NCBI GenBank assembly: GCA_021794095.1
Contig: JAJYRN010000001.1
Coordinates: forward strand, 186,001-250,000
Origin: Acidobacteriota bacterium
Lineage (GTDB): Bacteria > Acidobacteriota > Holophagae > Holophagales > Holophagaceae
Direction of reading: 5' to 3'
Length of the DNA: 64,000 bases
The notes beneath the pieces were generated by a model that was not told the origin of the DNA, did not search any database, and saw nothing but the letters and a program-made list of their open reading frames with translations. The position numbers were made by a program, and so were the translations under genes. This document shows, in pieces, positions 43,818 to 53,558 of the stretch. Within the stretch, counting starts at the first letter, position 1, and each line of letters starts with the position of its first letter.

Positions 43818-44741
43818 TCAGCCCTCCGGTTCCCGCCGGAGGCGCACCACCTGCTGCGGATAGGGGATCTCAATGCCCGCCTCCCGGAAGGCCACCAGGA
43901 TGCGCTTCCGCAGTTCCCGGGCCACCTCCCACTGCTTCGCCGGCGCCGTCTTGGTGAGGGTGCGCAGGGTCACGGCGCTGTCGCCCAGGGCCTCCACGCC
44001 CAGCACCTGGGTGGGCTCCAGCACGCGATCCGGCCAGGCTTCGGACAGCTCTTGTCCAATCCGTTGCAGCAGCTCGATGGCCGCGTCGAAATCCGCGTCG
44101 TAGCTCACGCCCACATCCACCTGGGCCCGGGCGAACTCCTTGGAGAGCACCACCACCCGCACCACGGAGCCGTTGGGGATGAAGTGCGCCTTGCCTTCCG
44201 CATCGCGGATCTGGGTCACGCGCAGGGTCATGCGCTCCACCGTGCCCGTGTGCTTCTCATCCACGCTGATGATATCCCCCACCCCGAACTGGTTCTCGAG
44301 CAGCAGGAAGAATCCACTCAACACATCCTTCACGAGGCTCTGGGCGCCGAAGCCCAGGGCCACGCCCGCGATGCCGGCCCCGGCCACCAGGGGGCCGATG
44401 TTCACGCCGAACTCCTGGAGGGTCATGAGCAGGAAGAACACCACTGCCAGGATCCGCGCTGTGTTGTTGAGCACCGAGCCCAGCGTCTCCGCCCGGCGTT
44501 CGGCATCAGAGGTGGTGCTGTCGTCGCCATCGTCCACCGCCTTGCGGACCGCGTGGGACAGGAGCCTCACGCTCCACAGGATGGCCAGGCAGGCACCCGC
44601 CACCATGGCCAGATGCTCCAGGCGCGCCCAGCCCGTGCGGTCCATCCAGGCGAGGACGTGGTCGAAGCGATGGGTCCCGGTCTTCAGGAGGGGCTGGAGG
44701 GCATCGGTCGCATCACACATCAGGCTCATGGACACGATCAT
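43818..44741 (-). CDS. MscS-family mechanosensitive channel
   Basis: A 307-residue inner-membrane channel. Three membrane helices lie at about 40-60, 85-110 and 115-145. The third is the pore-lining one, with GPLVAGAGIAGVALGFGAQSLVKDVLS cut by the usual glycine-alanine pattern. Then come the beta domain (VGDIISVDEKHTGTVERM) and an alpha/beta C-terminus. Several in-frame start codons lie between 44747 and 44718 and none has a clear ribosome site; 44741 is a compromise. Channels of this kind release solutes on osmotic downshock. Confidence 0.92.
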   Translation of the reverse strand: MIVSMSLMCDATDALQPLLKTGTHRFDHVLAWMDRTGWARLEHLAMVAGACLAILWSVRLLSHAVRKAVDDGDDSTTSDAERRAETLGSVLNNTARILAVVFFLLMTLQEFGVNIGPLVAGAGIAGVALGFGAQSLVKDVLSGFFLLLENQFGVGDIISVDEKHTGTVERMTLRVTQIRDAEGKAHFIPNGSVVRVVVLSKEFARAQVDVGVSYDADFDAAIELLQRIGQELSEAWPDRVLEPTQVLGVEALGDSAVTLRTLTKTAPAKQWEVARELRKRILVAFREAGIEIPYPQQVVRLRREPEG

Positions 44742-44962
44742 GCCCACCCGTCGCCCTGGCCATCAACCGGAAGCGGGGCACCCGCACCGGAAGCACCACC
44801 CCCACCTCCTGAGTGCGACCGGCCCCTCGCCGAGGTCCGCCGGAGCGCCCCCGAAGTCAAGTCATCCCCCCACGCAGCCGATGGGTTTTTTACGGCACCC
44901 CCATCGCCGCCCGGGGGACTGGTTGGCTTGAGCCCGGGCCTCCCGCACCCCCGCGAGGTTCC

Positions 44963-45652
44963 ATGAACCGCGACCACCACCAGGAGCTTCTCAACGCCAT
45001 TCAGCAGGCGGACCGCGCTGGCGCCAACGCCATCATCGAGGACTGGGCCGCGGGCCACTCGTACCCGCAAGTGGTGCCGGACCTGCTGTCGCCGACGCTG
45101 GAGGCCTTCGGCCGGCTGTGGGCGCATCGGGAGATCGGCTTCTCCCTGGCCACGGGCTACGTGGCAGCCAAGGTGGCCGAGGATGTGCTGGCCCGGCTGC
45201 TCGAAGAGGCCGGCGCCCACGGGAAGGCCCAGGCGCCCCTCAAGGGGCCGGTGGTGCTGGGGAACGTGGAGGATGATTTCCATCCCCTGGGGCGCAAGAT
45301 GGTGGGCGCCTTCCTGCGGGCGGATGGCTGGGAGGTGCATGACCTGGGGGTGGATGTCACGCCGGTCCAGTTCCTGGACGCCGCGGAGGCACACGGCGCC
45401 CGGGTGATCGGCGCCTCGGCCATGATGCACACCACGGCGAAGAATGCCGCGAAGCTCCGCGAAGAGCTGGAGCGGCGTGGCCAGGCGGGCCGGATCCAGC
45501 TGGCCCTGGGCGGCGCAGTGTTCAAGCTCCGACCGGAACTGGTGGCGACCTTCGGCGGTGATGGCACGGCGCCCAGCGCCGTGGAGGCCCCGGCGCTGTT
45601 CGAGCGGCTCTGGCAATGCGCCACCGCCTACCGGGGGGAGGCCGCGCCATGA
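44963..45652 (+). CDS. Corrinoid (B12-binding) methyl-carrier protein
   Basis: A 229-residue protein of the MtaC/MtbC/MttC type, which shuttles methyl groups on cobalamin between methyltransferases. The N-terminal helical cap is residues 1-85. The Rossmann-like B12 domain has the cobalt-ligand motif D105-x-H107-x-x-G110, followed by GWEVHDLGVDV and ALGGAVFKL. GAGG lies four to five bases before ATG 44963. It heads a run of four overlapping genes. The 221 bases upstream show no cobalamin riboswitch consensus that I could find. Confidence 0.92.
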   Translation: MNRDHHQELLNAIQQADRAGANAIIEDWAAGHSYPQVVPDLLSPTLEAFGRLWAHREIGFSLATGYVAAKVAEDVLARLLEEAGAHGKAQAPLKGPVVLGNVEDDFHPLGRKMVGAFLRADGWEVHDLGVDVTPVQFLDAAEAHGARVIGASAMMHTTAKNAAKLREELERRGQAGRIQLALGGAVFKLRPELVATFGGDGTAPSAVEAPALFERLWQCATAYRGEAAP

Positions 45653-46674
45653 ACAGCCTCGAGCGGGTGCTCGCCGCCCTCCAGGGCCAGCCCAGTGACC
45701 GGCCGGCCTTCCTGCTCAACGCGGGCCTCTACGGAGCCCGCCTCACGGGCGCCCCTCTGGCCGAGCACTACCGCGATTCGGCCCGCTTCGCGGAGGGCCA
45801 GATGGCCATCCGCGAAACCTTCAGCCCGGACCTGCTGATCAGCCCGTTCATGCTGGCGGGCGTCGGCGCGGCGTTCGGCAGCCGGATGAGCGAGCCCCGG
45901 CGCAATCCGCCCAACGTGGCCGCCTTCGCCGCCCCTTCCGCCGAGGCGGCCCTGACCCTGCCCATGCCGGATGTGGACAGCCATCCCCGGCTGCTCTACC
46001 TGCGGGAGAGCGTGCGGATCCTGGCGCGGACCTACGCGGGAGAGGTGCCCATCATCGGCCTGCTGGCCAGCCCCCTGGACCTGCCGCCCGTCATCATCGG
46101 CCTGGAAGCCTGGCTGGATGCGCTGCTCTTCCAGCCGGACGCGGCCCGGGCCCTCCTGGACCGCCTCACGCCGTTCTTCGTGGCGCTGGGCACCGCCCTG
46201 CTGGCGGATGGCGCCACCGCCCTGGCCATCACCGCCAACCTCGGCAACCCGTTCATGGTGCCGGAAGCCGTGGCCCGAGAGCTCGCCCGGCCCTGCCTGG
46301 AGCAGGCCCTGGCGGGCCTCCCGGGCCCCGTGATCCTCCACGGCGGCGGCTGCCCGTTGCTGCCGCACCTGGCGGGTTTCCTCGGCCTGCCGAACACCGT
46401 CGGCTATGTGCTCGCCCCCGACGAGGATCCCGCCCGGGCCCGGGGGATCGTGGGTGCGGGCCCCCTGCTGCTGGGCAACCTGGATGGCCCCCGCCTGGCC
46501 GATCTCACGCCCGAGGCGGTGGGCGAACGCTGCGACCGGGTGCTGGCCCAGCGCGGCCCGGACCGGCAGTTCATCCTGGCCACCTCAGACGCGGACATCC
46601 CGCTGGACACCCCGCCGGAGTGCCTCCAGGCCATCACGGAGGCGGTCTGCCGCGCCGGGAGCGTGCTGACATGA
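45649..46674 (+). CDS. UroD/MtaA-superfamily protein with altered zinc ligands
   Basis: A 341-residue TIM-barrel protein of the uroporphyrinogen decarboxylase/methylcobamide methyltransferase superfamily. Its ATG overlaps the preceding TGA (ATGA). In MtaA enzymes zinc is held by an HxC pair and a later cysteine in a PGCD-like turn. Here H231 and C235 are spaced as HxxxC, and the later turn reads ATSDADIPLDTP, with serine (313) where cysteine is expected. It may bind metal differently or not act as a methyl-CoM-type transferase. It probably works with the corrinoid protein next to it. Confidence 0.85.
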   Translation: MNSLERVLAALQGQPSDRPAFLLNAGLYGARLTGAPLAEHYRDSARFAEGQMAIRETFSPDLLISPFMLAGVGAAFGSRMSEPRRNPPNVAAFAAPSAEAALTLPMPDVDSHPRLLYLRESVRILARTYAGEVPIIGLLASPLDLPPVIIGLEAWLDALLFQPDAARALLDRLTPFFVALGTALLADGATALAITANLGNPFMVPEAVARELARPCLEQALAGLPGPVILHGGGCPLLPHLAGFLGLPNTVGYVLAPDEDPARARGIVGAGPLLLGNLDGPRLADLTPEAVGERCDRVLAQRGPDRQFILATSDADIPLDTPPECLQAITEAVCRAGSVLT

Positions 46675-47282
46675 CTTCCGGCACCCGTCCCATCCGCTGC
46701 CTCGCCTGCTCGATTTTCAAGCAGGAGATCGAGGCGTTGCGGGCCGCTGGACGGCTCGACCTGCCGGTGAGCTACCTCAACTCCATGCTGCACATGGTGC
46801 CGGAGCGCCTGGAAACCCGCCTCCAGGCGGCCCTGGCCACAGCCCGGGAGGAAGCCCCCGAAGCCACGGTCGTGCTCGCTTATGGGGACTGTTGCGGGCA
46901 CATGGAGGAACTGGAACAGGAACCCGGCACCCGCCGCACGGAAGGTATCAACTGCTGCGAGATCCTCCTGGGCTCGGAAACCTACCGGGCCCTTCGGCGG
47001 GAAGGCGCCTTCTTCCTCATGCCCGAGTGGGCCCTCGGGTGGAAGAAGATTTTCGTCAACCAGCTCGGCCTGCTGGGCCCCTGCGCGCGCGAGTTCATGC
47101 GCGAGATGCATTCGCGGCTGATCTACCTCGATACCGGCATCCTGCCGGTGCCCGAGGCGGAACTGGCGGAAGCCAGCGCGTTCCTCGGCCTGCCGGTGGA
47201 GGTGCGGCCCGTATCCCTGGATCCTCTCCTGGCCAGCCTCGAGCAGGCTGGCCGCGCCGCGAGGGCCCATGACACCGAATGA
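46671..47282 (+). CDS. DUF1638 family protein
   Basis: A 203-residue cytoplasmic protein coupled by ATGA overlap to the UroD-like gene. It is cysteine-rich in three places: CLACSIFKQEI near the N-terminus, YGDCCGHMEEL at about 63-73 and INCCEILLG at about 85-93. These could hold a metal or cluster. DUF1638 genes are known from methanogens and from bacteria with corrinoid methyltransferase clusters, but the biochemical role is undefined. The context here agrees with such a link. The 3' end overlaps the kinase gene by 14 bases. Confidence 0.85.
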   Translation: MTSGTRPIRCLACSIFKQEIEALRAAGRLDLPVSYLNSMLHMVPERLETRLQAALATAREEAPEATVVLAYGDCCGHMEELEQEPGTRRTEGINCCEILLGSETYRALRREGAFFLMPEWALGWKKIFVNQLGLLGPCAREFMREMHSRLIYLDTGILPVPEAELAEASAFLGLPVEVRPVSLDPLLASLEQAGRAARAHDTE

Positions 47283-49635
47283 ACCCCAGCCGCTGGACGC
47301 CGCCGCCATCCAGTTCATGGTCCTCGACTTCCTCGACCAGATCCTCACCTTCTCGGAAAACCCCGGGGAAATGGGGCGCTTCATTGTCCAGCAGCTGCGG
47401 GAGCTCATGGGCGCCCGGACCGTGCTGCTCCTCCAGCACGGCCCCGATCCCCTGGATGGCAGCGCCCGGATCGTGGCCCTGGAACCCGAGCGGGCGCGGA
47501 ACACCCTGCGGCTCGAGCCCCTCCTGCGCCTGGCGGCCCGCCATCCGGAACAGGCTGGAGCCCAGTTCTTCACCCGGACCGGAACCGATCCCGGAGACGC
47601 GGAGCTGCTGGTGTCGTTGGGACTGGACAGCCTGAGCCTCACGCCCCTCCGGGCCGGGGGGCGCCGGGTCGGCAGTCTGGCGGCCCTGGAGCACCTGGAT
47701 CTCCACCGCAGCGATGAGGTGCTGCGCCTCCTGGGCCTGCTGTCTCCGGTCTTCGCCCTCATCCAGCGCAGCACGTTCCAGTTCCAGGTCCAGGAAGCCA
47801 TGGTGCAGGCCCAGGCGGAGGAATACGAGGCCCTGTGGCAGACCAACCTGGATGGCATCCTCATCGTGGACCCGGATGACCGGATCCGCTCCGCCAACCC
47901 GGCCTACCTGCGGATGTCCGGCTACACCCTGGAGGAGATCCAGGGCAGGCACATGTCCGAACTGGACGCCGACGAGACCCCACCCGACACCGCCGACCGC
48001 ACCCGGCAGATCATCCACGAGGGTTCCTCCCGCTTCACCGCCCGCCACCGCCGGAAGGACGGCAGCGTCTATCCGGTGGAAGTCTCCACCACCTACGTGC
48101 CCGGCCGCGGGCTGATCATCGGCTTCATCCGGGATCTCACCGACCGGATCGCCGCCGAGGACGCCCTGCGGGCGAGCGAAGCCAACCACCGGGAGCTGGT
48201 GGAGATCCTGGGCGAAGGCATCTCCCTGGCAGATGCGGAAGACACCTTCACCATGGCCAACCCGGAAGCCGAGCGGATCTTCAGGGTCGGGCGTGGTGAC
48301 CTGGTTGGCCGGAACCTGCGCGCCTTCCTCGATGATCAGGAATGGTCCCGGGTCCGGGCCTTCACCCGTCAGCGGATGGCCGGCCAGTCTGATACGTACC
48401 AGCTTCAAATTCTGCGTGCGGATGGTGAACGCCGCACCCTGCAGATCACGGCCACGCCCAGGCGCGACGGGAACGGCCGGTTTACCGGCAGCCTAGGCGT
48501 CTTCCGGGACATCACCGAGGAATTGAAGCTCCAGGAGGCCCTGCGGCTGGCCCACAAGATGGAAAGCCTGGGCCATCTGGCCAGCGGCGTCGCCCATGAC
48601 ATGAACAACGTGCTGGGCGCCATCCTCGGCCTGTCCAGCCTGCAGCTCACCCTCCACCCCGAGGGCTCGCCCCTCCAACGCACCTTCAAGACCATCACCC
48701 AGGCCTGCCTGCGGGGCCGGAACATGGTGAAGGGACTGCTCGATTTCGCCCGCAAGGACATGGCCGGACCACGCCCCGTGGCCCTGGGCGGTCTCATCGA
48801 GGAGGAGGTGCGCCTGCTGGAACGCACGCTCCCCGCGAACATCCAGGTCCACCTGGATCTGGATCCCGAGGCCGGGTGGATTCAGGGCGATCCGGACGCC
48901 CTGGGCCTCATGCTCATGAACCTCTGCGTGAACGCCAAGGACGCCATGCCCGACGGGGGCCGGCTGACCCTGGCCGCCCGCGCCCTGCCGCCCCAGGAGA
49001 CGCTCCTGACCGTAGCGGACACCGGGACCGGCATGTCGCCCGAGGTGCTGGAGCACGCGCTGGATCCCTTCTTCACCACCAAGCCCCAGGGCCAGGGGAC
49101 GGGGCTCGGCCTCTCCCAGGCCTACAGCACGGTGAAAGCCCACCGGGGCAGCCTGGAGATCCTCAGCCGGCCCGGGGAGGGCACCACCCTGAAGATCCGC
49201 TTCCCCACCGTGGCCGCTTCCCCCGGCGCGCCCGCCCCGGAGGCGCCCGCCAGCCCCCGGACCGCCACCATCCACCAGGTGCTCCTGGTGGACGACGATG
49301 AACTGGTCCAGGCGGCGGTGGCCTCCCAGATCGAGGCGCTCGGGCACACGGCTCTGATCGCGACTTCCGGCGAGGAGGCCATGGATCTGGTCGCCCAGGG
49401 GCACCATCCCGCGATCGTGCTGCTGGACCTCAACATGCCCGGCTGGGGCGGGACACAGACCCTGCCGAAGCTGCGGGCCGCCCTGCCCGGTGTGCCGATC
49501 CTGCTGTCCACCGGCAGGGCCGATCAGGGCGCCATCAACCTCGCCCGGGCCCACCCCGGTGTCACCATCCTGCCCAAGCCCTTCCGCCTCGAAGAGCTGC
49601 GGGCCGCCTTCGCGCAGGCCCTGCCGCCAGCCTGA
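47269..49635 (+). CDS. Soluble GAF-PAS-PAS hybrid histidine kinase
   Basis: A 788-residue cytoplasmic kinase without membrane helices. A GAF-like domain covers about 15-165, and PAS domains cover about 185-300 and 305-425. The acceptor histidine is in ASGVAHDMNNVLGAILG. The ATPase domain has NLCVNAKDAM, ADTGTGM and DPFFTTKPQGQGTGLGLS. A receiver from about 665 has the phospho-aspartate in VLLDLNMPGWGG. Being the fourth gene of the corrinoid operon, it may sense the state or substrate of that pathway. Confidence 0.94.
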   Translation: MTPNEPQPLDAAAIQFMVLDFLDQILTFSENPGEMGRFIVQQLRELMGARTVLLLQHGPDPLDGSARIVALEPERARNTLRLEPLLRLAARHPEQAGAQFFTRTGTDPGDAELLVSLGLDSLSLTPLRAGGRRVGSLAALEHLDLHRSDEVLRLLGLLSPVFALIQRSTFQFQVQEAMVQAQAEEYEALWQTNLDGILIVDPDDRIRSANPAYLRMSGYTLEEIQGRHMSELDADETPPDTADRTRQIIHEGSSRFTARHRRKDGSVYPVEVSTTYVPGRGLIIGFIRDLTDRIAAEDALRASEANHRELVEILGEGISLADAEDTFTMANPEAERIFRVGRGDLVGRNLRAFLDDQEWSRVRAFTRQRMAGQSDTYQLQILRADGERRTLQITATPRRDGNGRFTGSLGVFRDITEELKLQEALRLAHKMESLGHLASGVAHDMNNVLGAILGLSSLQLTLHPEGSPLQRTFKTITQACLRGRNMVKGLLDFARKDMAGPRPVALGGLIEEEVRLLERTLPANIQVHLDLDPEAGWIQGDPDALGLMLMNLCVNAKDAMPDGGRLTLAARALPPQETLLTVADTGTGMSPEVLEHALDPFFTTKPQGQGTGLGLSQAYSTVKAHRGSLEILSRPGEGTTLKIRFPTVAASPGAPAPEAPASPRTATIHQVLLVDDDELVQAAVASQIEALGHTALIATSGEEAMDLVAQGHHPAIVLLDLNMPGWGGTQTLPKLRAALPGVPILLSTGRADQGAINLARAHPGVTILPKPFRLEELRAAFAQALPPA

Positions 49636-49670
49636 AGCTCCTTCCCGTGGGCCCTCAACACAAAAGATCC

Positions 49671-49752
49671 ACCACGAAGACCGGAAGACCACGAATCCAG
49701 AAATAGAGACAGGTTTCATGGCTTTTCTTCGTGGTCGTTTCGTCTTCGTGGT
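49671..49752. repeat. Dispersed palindrome, ACCACGAAGAC family, copy 1
   Basis: Two 25-base arms, 49671-49695 and 49728-49752, are reverse complements at 21 of 25 positions around 32 bases. The left arm differs from that of the copy at 60856 by one base. It follows the hybrid kinase gene and is convergent with the DUF488 gene. Confidence 0.85.
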
Positions 49753-49800
49753 TCAAAGGCATGGCTTGTTCAGTGAAGGCAACTGGTGGGCCGACGGCCA

Positions 49801-50187
49801 TCAAGCCAGGTCTGCCCCGCGTTCCGCCAGGAGCTGCCGCAGGACCGAGCGGTGGCACCGGACCTCGTCCGCGCAGTAGCAACCCACGGCGAAGTCCGTC
49901 TGTTTCGAAAGGGCCGTCAGCAAATCCAGCAGCCGCGCCCGCTCGGGCTGGGCCATCTCCGCCCGGTACTTGCGCAGAAAGGCCCGCCACTGGACCTCGG
50001 TCTCCGCGCCCTGCGCCTCCTTCACCAGCGCCTCGCTGGGCGCCAGTTCCGGCATCCACACATCGTAGAAATCCCGCGCGGCGAACTCGGCCTTCGGCAC
50101 GCCCCGCGGCGGACGCCGCACCGTCCCCAGCCGCAGGCCCTCGCCCGCCACCCGCGGGCTTCCCAGCCGCACCACCCGGATCGCCAT
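49801..50187 (-). CDS. DUF488 family protein
   Basis: A 128-residue cytoplasmic protein. GGAGG lies five bases before ATG 50187. The central part has FYDVWMPELAPS and the C-terminal part FAVGCYCADEVRCHRSVLRQLL, where the CYC...CHR pattern is characteristic of DUF488 (YeaO-like) proteins. Biochemical function is unknown. The Cys-Tyr-Cys pair may hold a metal. It follows, on the same strand, a terminator that ends the dehydrogenase gene. Confidence 0.88.
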   Translation of the reverse strand: MAIRVVRLGSPRVAGEGLRLGTVRRPPRGVPKAEFAARDFYDVWMPELAPSEALVKEAQGAETEVQWRAFLRKYRAEMAQPERARLLDLLTALSKQTDFAVGCYCADEVRCHRSVLRQLLAERGADLA

Positions 50188-50214
50188 GGGAGCCTCCCGG
50201 CCCCAGCCTGCCAC

Positions 50215-50241
50215 AAAAAGGCGGCCCCGATCGGGGCCGCC
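50215..50241 (-). terminator. Rho-independent terminator
   Basis: A perfect 11-bp palindrome (50220-50241) lies 22 bases past the dehydrogenase stop. Five A on the plus strand (50215-50219) give a U tail on the minus transcript. Confidence 0.88.
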
Positions 50242-50262
50242 CTTTGGTGGAGAGGCTTCCGC

Positions 50263-51888
<1,626 letters not shown>

Positions 51889-51930
51889 GGGTACGCCTCC
51901 AAGACGACGTCAAAGAAATCAATTCTACCC

Positions 51931-51947
51931 GCGGGCCGCAGGCCCGC
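51931..51947 (-). terminator. Hairpin between the two dehydrogenase genes
   Basis: A perfect GCGGGCC-gca-GGCCCGC triloop hairpin lies 37 bases past the stop of the upstream dehydrogenase. On the minus transcript it is followed by AGAATTGATTT, only weakly U-rich. It may be a terminator or partial attenuator. Confidence 0.6.
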
Positions 51948-51983
51948 GGCCGGATGCCACGGACCTGCGCATCCAGCGAGGCC

Positions 51984-53498
51984 TCAAATATCCAGCGTGA
52001 TGCCCTGGGCCAGCTCCACCTTGCCGCTGAAGTTGATGACGGAAGTCTGGCGGCGCATGTAGGCCTTCCAGGCATCGGAGCCGCTCTCGCGGCCGCCGCC
52101 GGTCTCCTTCTCGCCACCGAAGGCGCCGCCGATCTCGGCGCCGCTGGTGCCGGCGTTCACATTGGCCATGCCGCAATCGCTGCCGGTGACGGACAGGAAC
52201 TGCTCGCTCTCCAGCAGGTCGTTGGTGATGATGGCGCTGGAGAGGCCCTGGGGCACGCCGTTCTGGAGGGCGATGGCCTCATCCAGGGTGCGGTACTTCA
52301 TGAGGTAGAGCAGGGGCGCGAAGGTCTCCTCCTGCACGATGGGCAGGTTGCCGGAGACTTCCGCGATGGCGGGCGTCACGTAGCAGCCGCCGGGAAGCGA
52401 CAGCTTCTCGCCGCCGATGAGGATCTTCCCGCCCTGGGCCTTCACGGTCTCGATGGCGGCCAGCAGCGTATCCACGGCGGTGGCGTCCACCAGGGGGCCC
52501 ATGAGGTTCTTGGCCTCGCGGGGATCGCCGATGGCGGTCTTGCGGTAGGTATCGAGCAGCCGGGCTTTGAAGGCCTCATAGATCGTCTCGTGGACCAGCA
52601 CACGCCGGGTGGAGGTGCAGCGCTGGCCGGAGGTGCCGATGGCGCCGAAATAGACGGTGCGCAACGCGATGTCCAGATCGCCCTTCTCGCTCACGATGAC
52701 GGCGTTGTTGCCGCCCAGTTCCAGGATCTGGCGGCCGAAGCGCTCCTGCACCAGCTTGCCAACGTGGCGGCCGCCGGGGACGGAGCCGGTGTAGGACACC
52801 AGGGCCACGCGGGGATCCGTGTTGATGAGGTCGCCGATCTCGCTGCCCTTGCCGATGGTCAGGCTGCAGATGGCCGGATCGAAGCCAAAGCGGCGCAGCA
52901 CGGTCTCGGCGATCTTCGTGCAGGCGATGGCCGTCAGCGGCGTCTTGCTGGAGGGCTTCCACAGCACCGTGTCGCCGCAGACCAGCGCGATGGCGGTGTT
53001 CCAGCTCCACACGGCCACGGGGAAGTTGAAGGCGGTGATGACGCCCACGACGCCCAGCGGGTGCCACTGCTCCTGGATGCGGTGCTGACCGCGCTCGCTG
53101 GTCATGGTCAGGCCGTAGAGCTGCCGGGAGAGGCCCACGGCGAAGTCGCAGATGTCAATCATCTCCTGGACCTCGCCCAGGCCCTCGCGCAGGGCCTTGC
53201 CCATCTCCAGGCTCACGAGCATGCCCAGGGCCTCCTTGTGCTTGCGCAGCTCGTCACCCAGGGCGCGCACCACTTCGCCGCGCTTGGGGGCCGGCACCTG
53301 CTTCCAGGCCGCAGCCGCCGCGTGGCACTTGGCCAGGACGGTGTCGAACTCCGCGGGCGTGACATTCGCTACGGCCGCCAGCTTCTCGCCATTCACGGGG
53401 CTCGTCACCACCTGCAGCTTGCCACCGCCCAGCCACTCGCCCGCGAAACCGCCGGGATTCACATCCGAAATCGAAAGGGCCTTCAACGTCTCCTGCAT
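51984..53498 (-). CDS. ALDH7-type aldehyde dehydrogenase
   Basis: A 504-residue NAD-dependent enzyme of the antiquitin group, which oxidises alpha-aminoadipate semialdehyde in lysine breakdown. NAD-binding and catalytic motifs are VITAFNFPVAVWSWN, SYTGSVPGGRHV, the base in ELGGNNAVIV and the nucleophile in GTSGQRCTSTRRV. AGGAGG lies seven bases before ATG 53498; the ATG two codons upstream is only one base from it, so the shorter form is used. With the following pruA-like gene it suggests amino-acid catabolism, although a hairpin separates the two. Confidence 0.9.
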   Translation of the reverse strand: MQETLKALSISDVNPGGFAGEWLGGGKLQVVTSPVNGEKLAAVANVTPAEFDTVLAKCHAAAAAWKQVPAPKRGEVVRALGDELRKHKEALGMLVSLEMGKALREGLGEVQEMIDICDFAVGLSRQLYGLTMTSERGQHRIQEQWHPLGVVGVITAFNFPVAVWSWNTAIALVCGDTVLWKPSSKTPLTAIACTKIAETVLRRFGFDPAICSLTIGKGSEIGDLINTDPRVALVSYTGSVPGGRHVGKLVQERFGRQILELGGNNAVIVSEKGDLDIALRTVYFGAIGTSGQRCTSTRRVLVHETIYEAFKARLLDTYRKTAIGDPREAKNLMGPLVDATAVDTLLAAIETVKAQGGKILIGGEKLSLPGGCYVTPAIAEVSGNLPIVQEETFAPLLYLMKYRTLDEAIALQNGVPQGLSSAIITNDLLESEQFLSVTGSDCGMANVNAGTSGAEIGGAFGGEKETGGGRESGSDAWKAYMRRQTSVINFSGKVELAQGITLDI

Positions 53499-53558
53499 GA
53501 TCATGCCTCCTGGAGACCGTTGTACCCCCCTTCGGGATGGCAACCTAATTCATTCGAT

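Noticed and set aside
44742-44962. A cobalamin riboswitch before the corrinoid gene
   Set aside because: The region lacks the conserved B12-box core and junction sequences. Only a weak GATGGG/CCCATC pairing is present.
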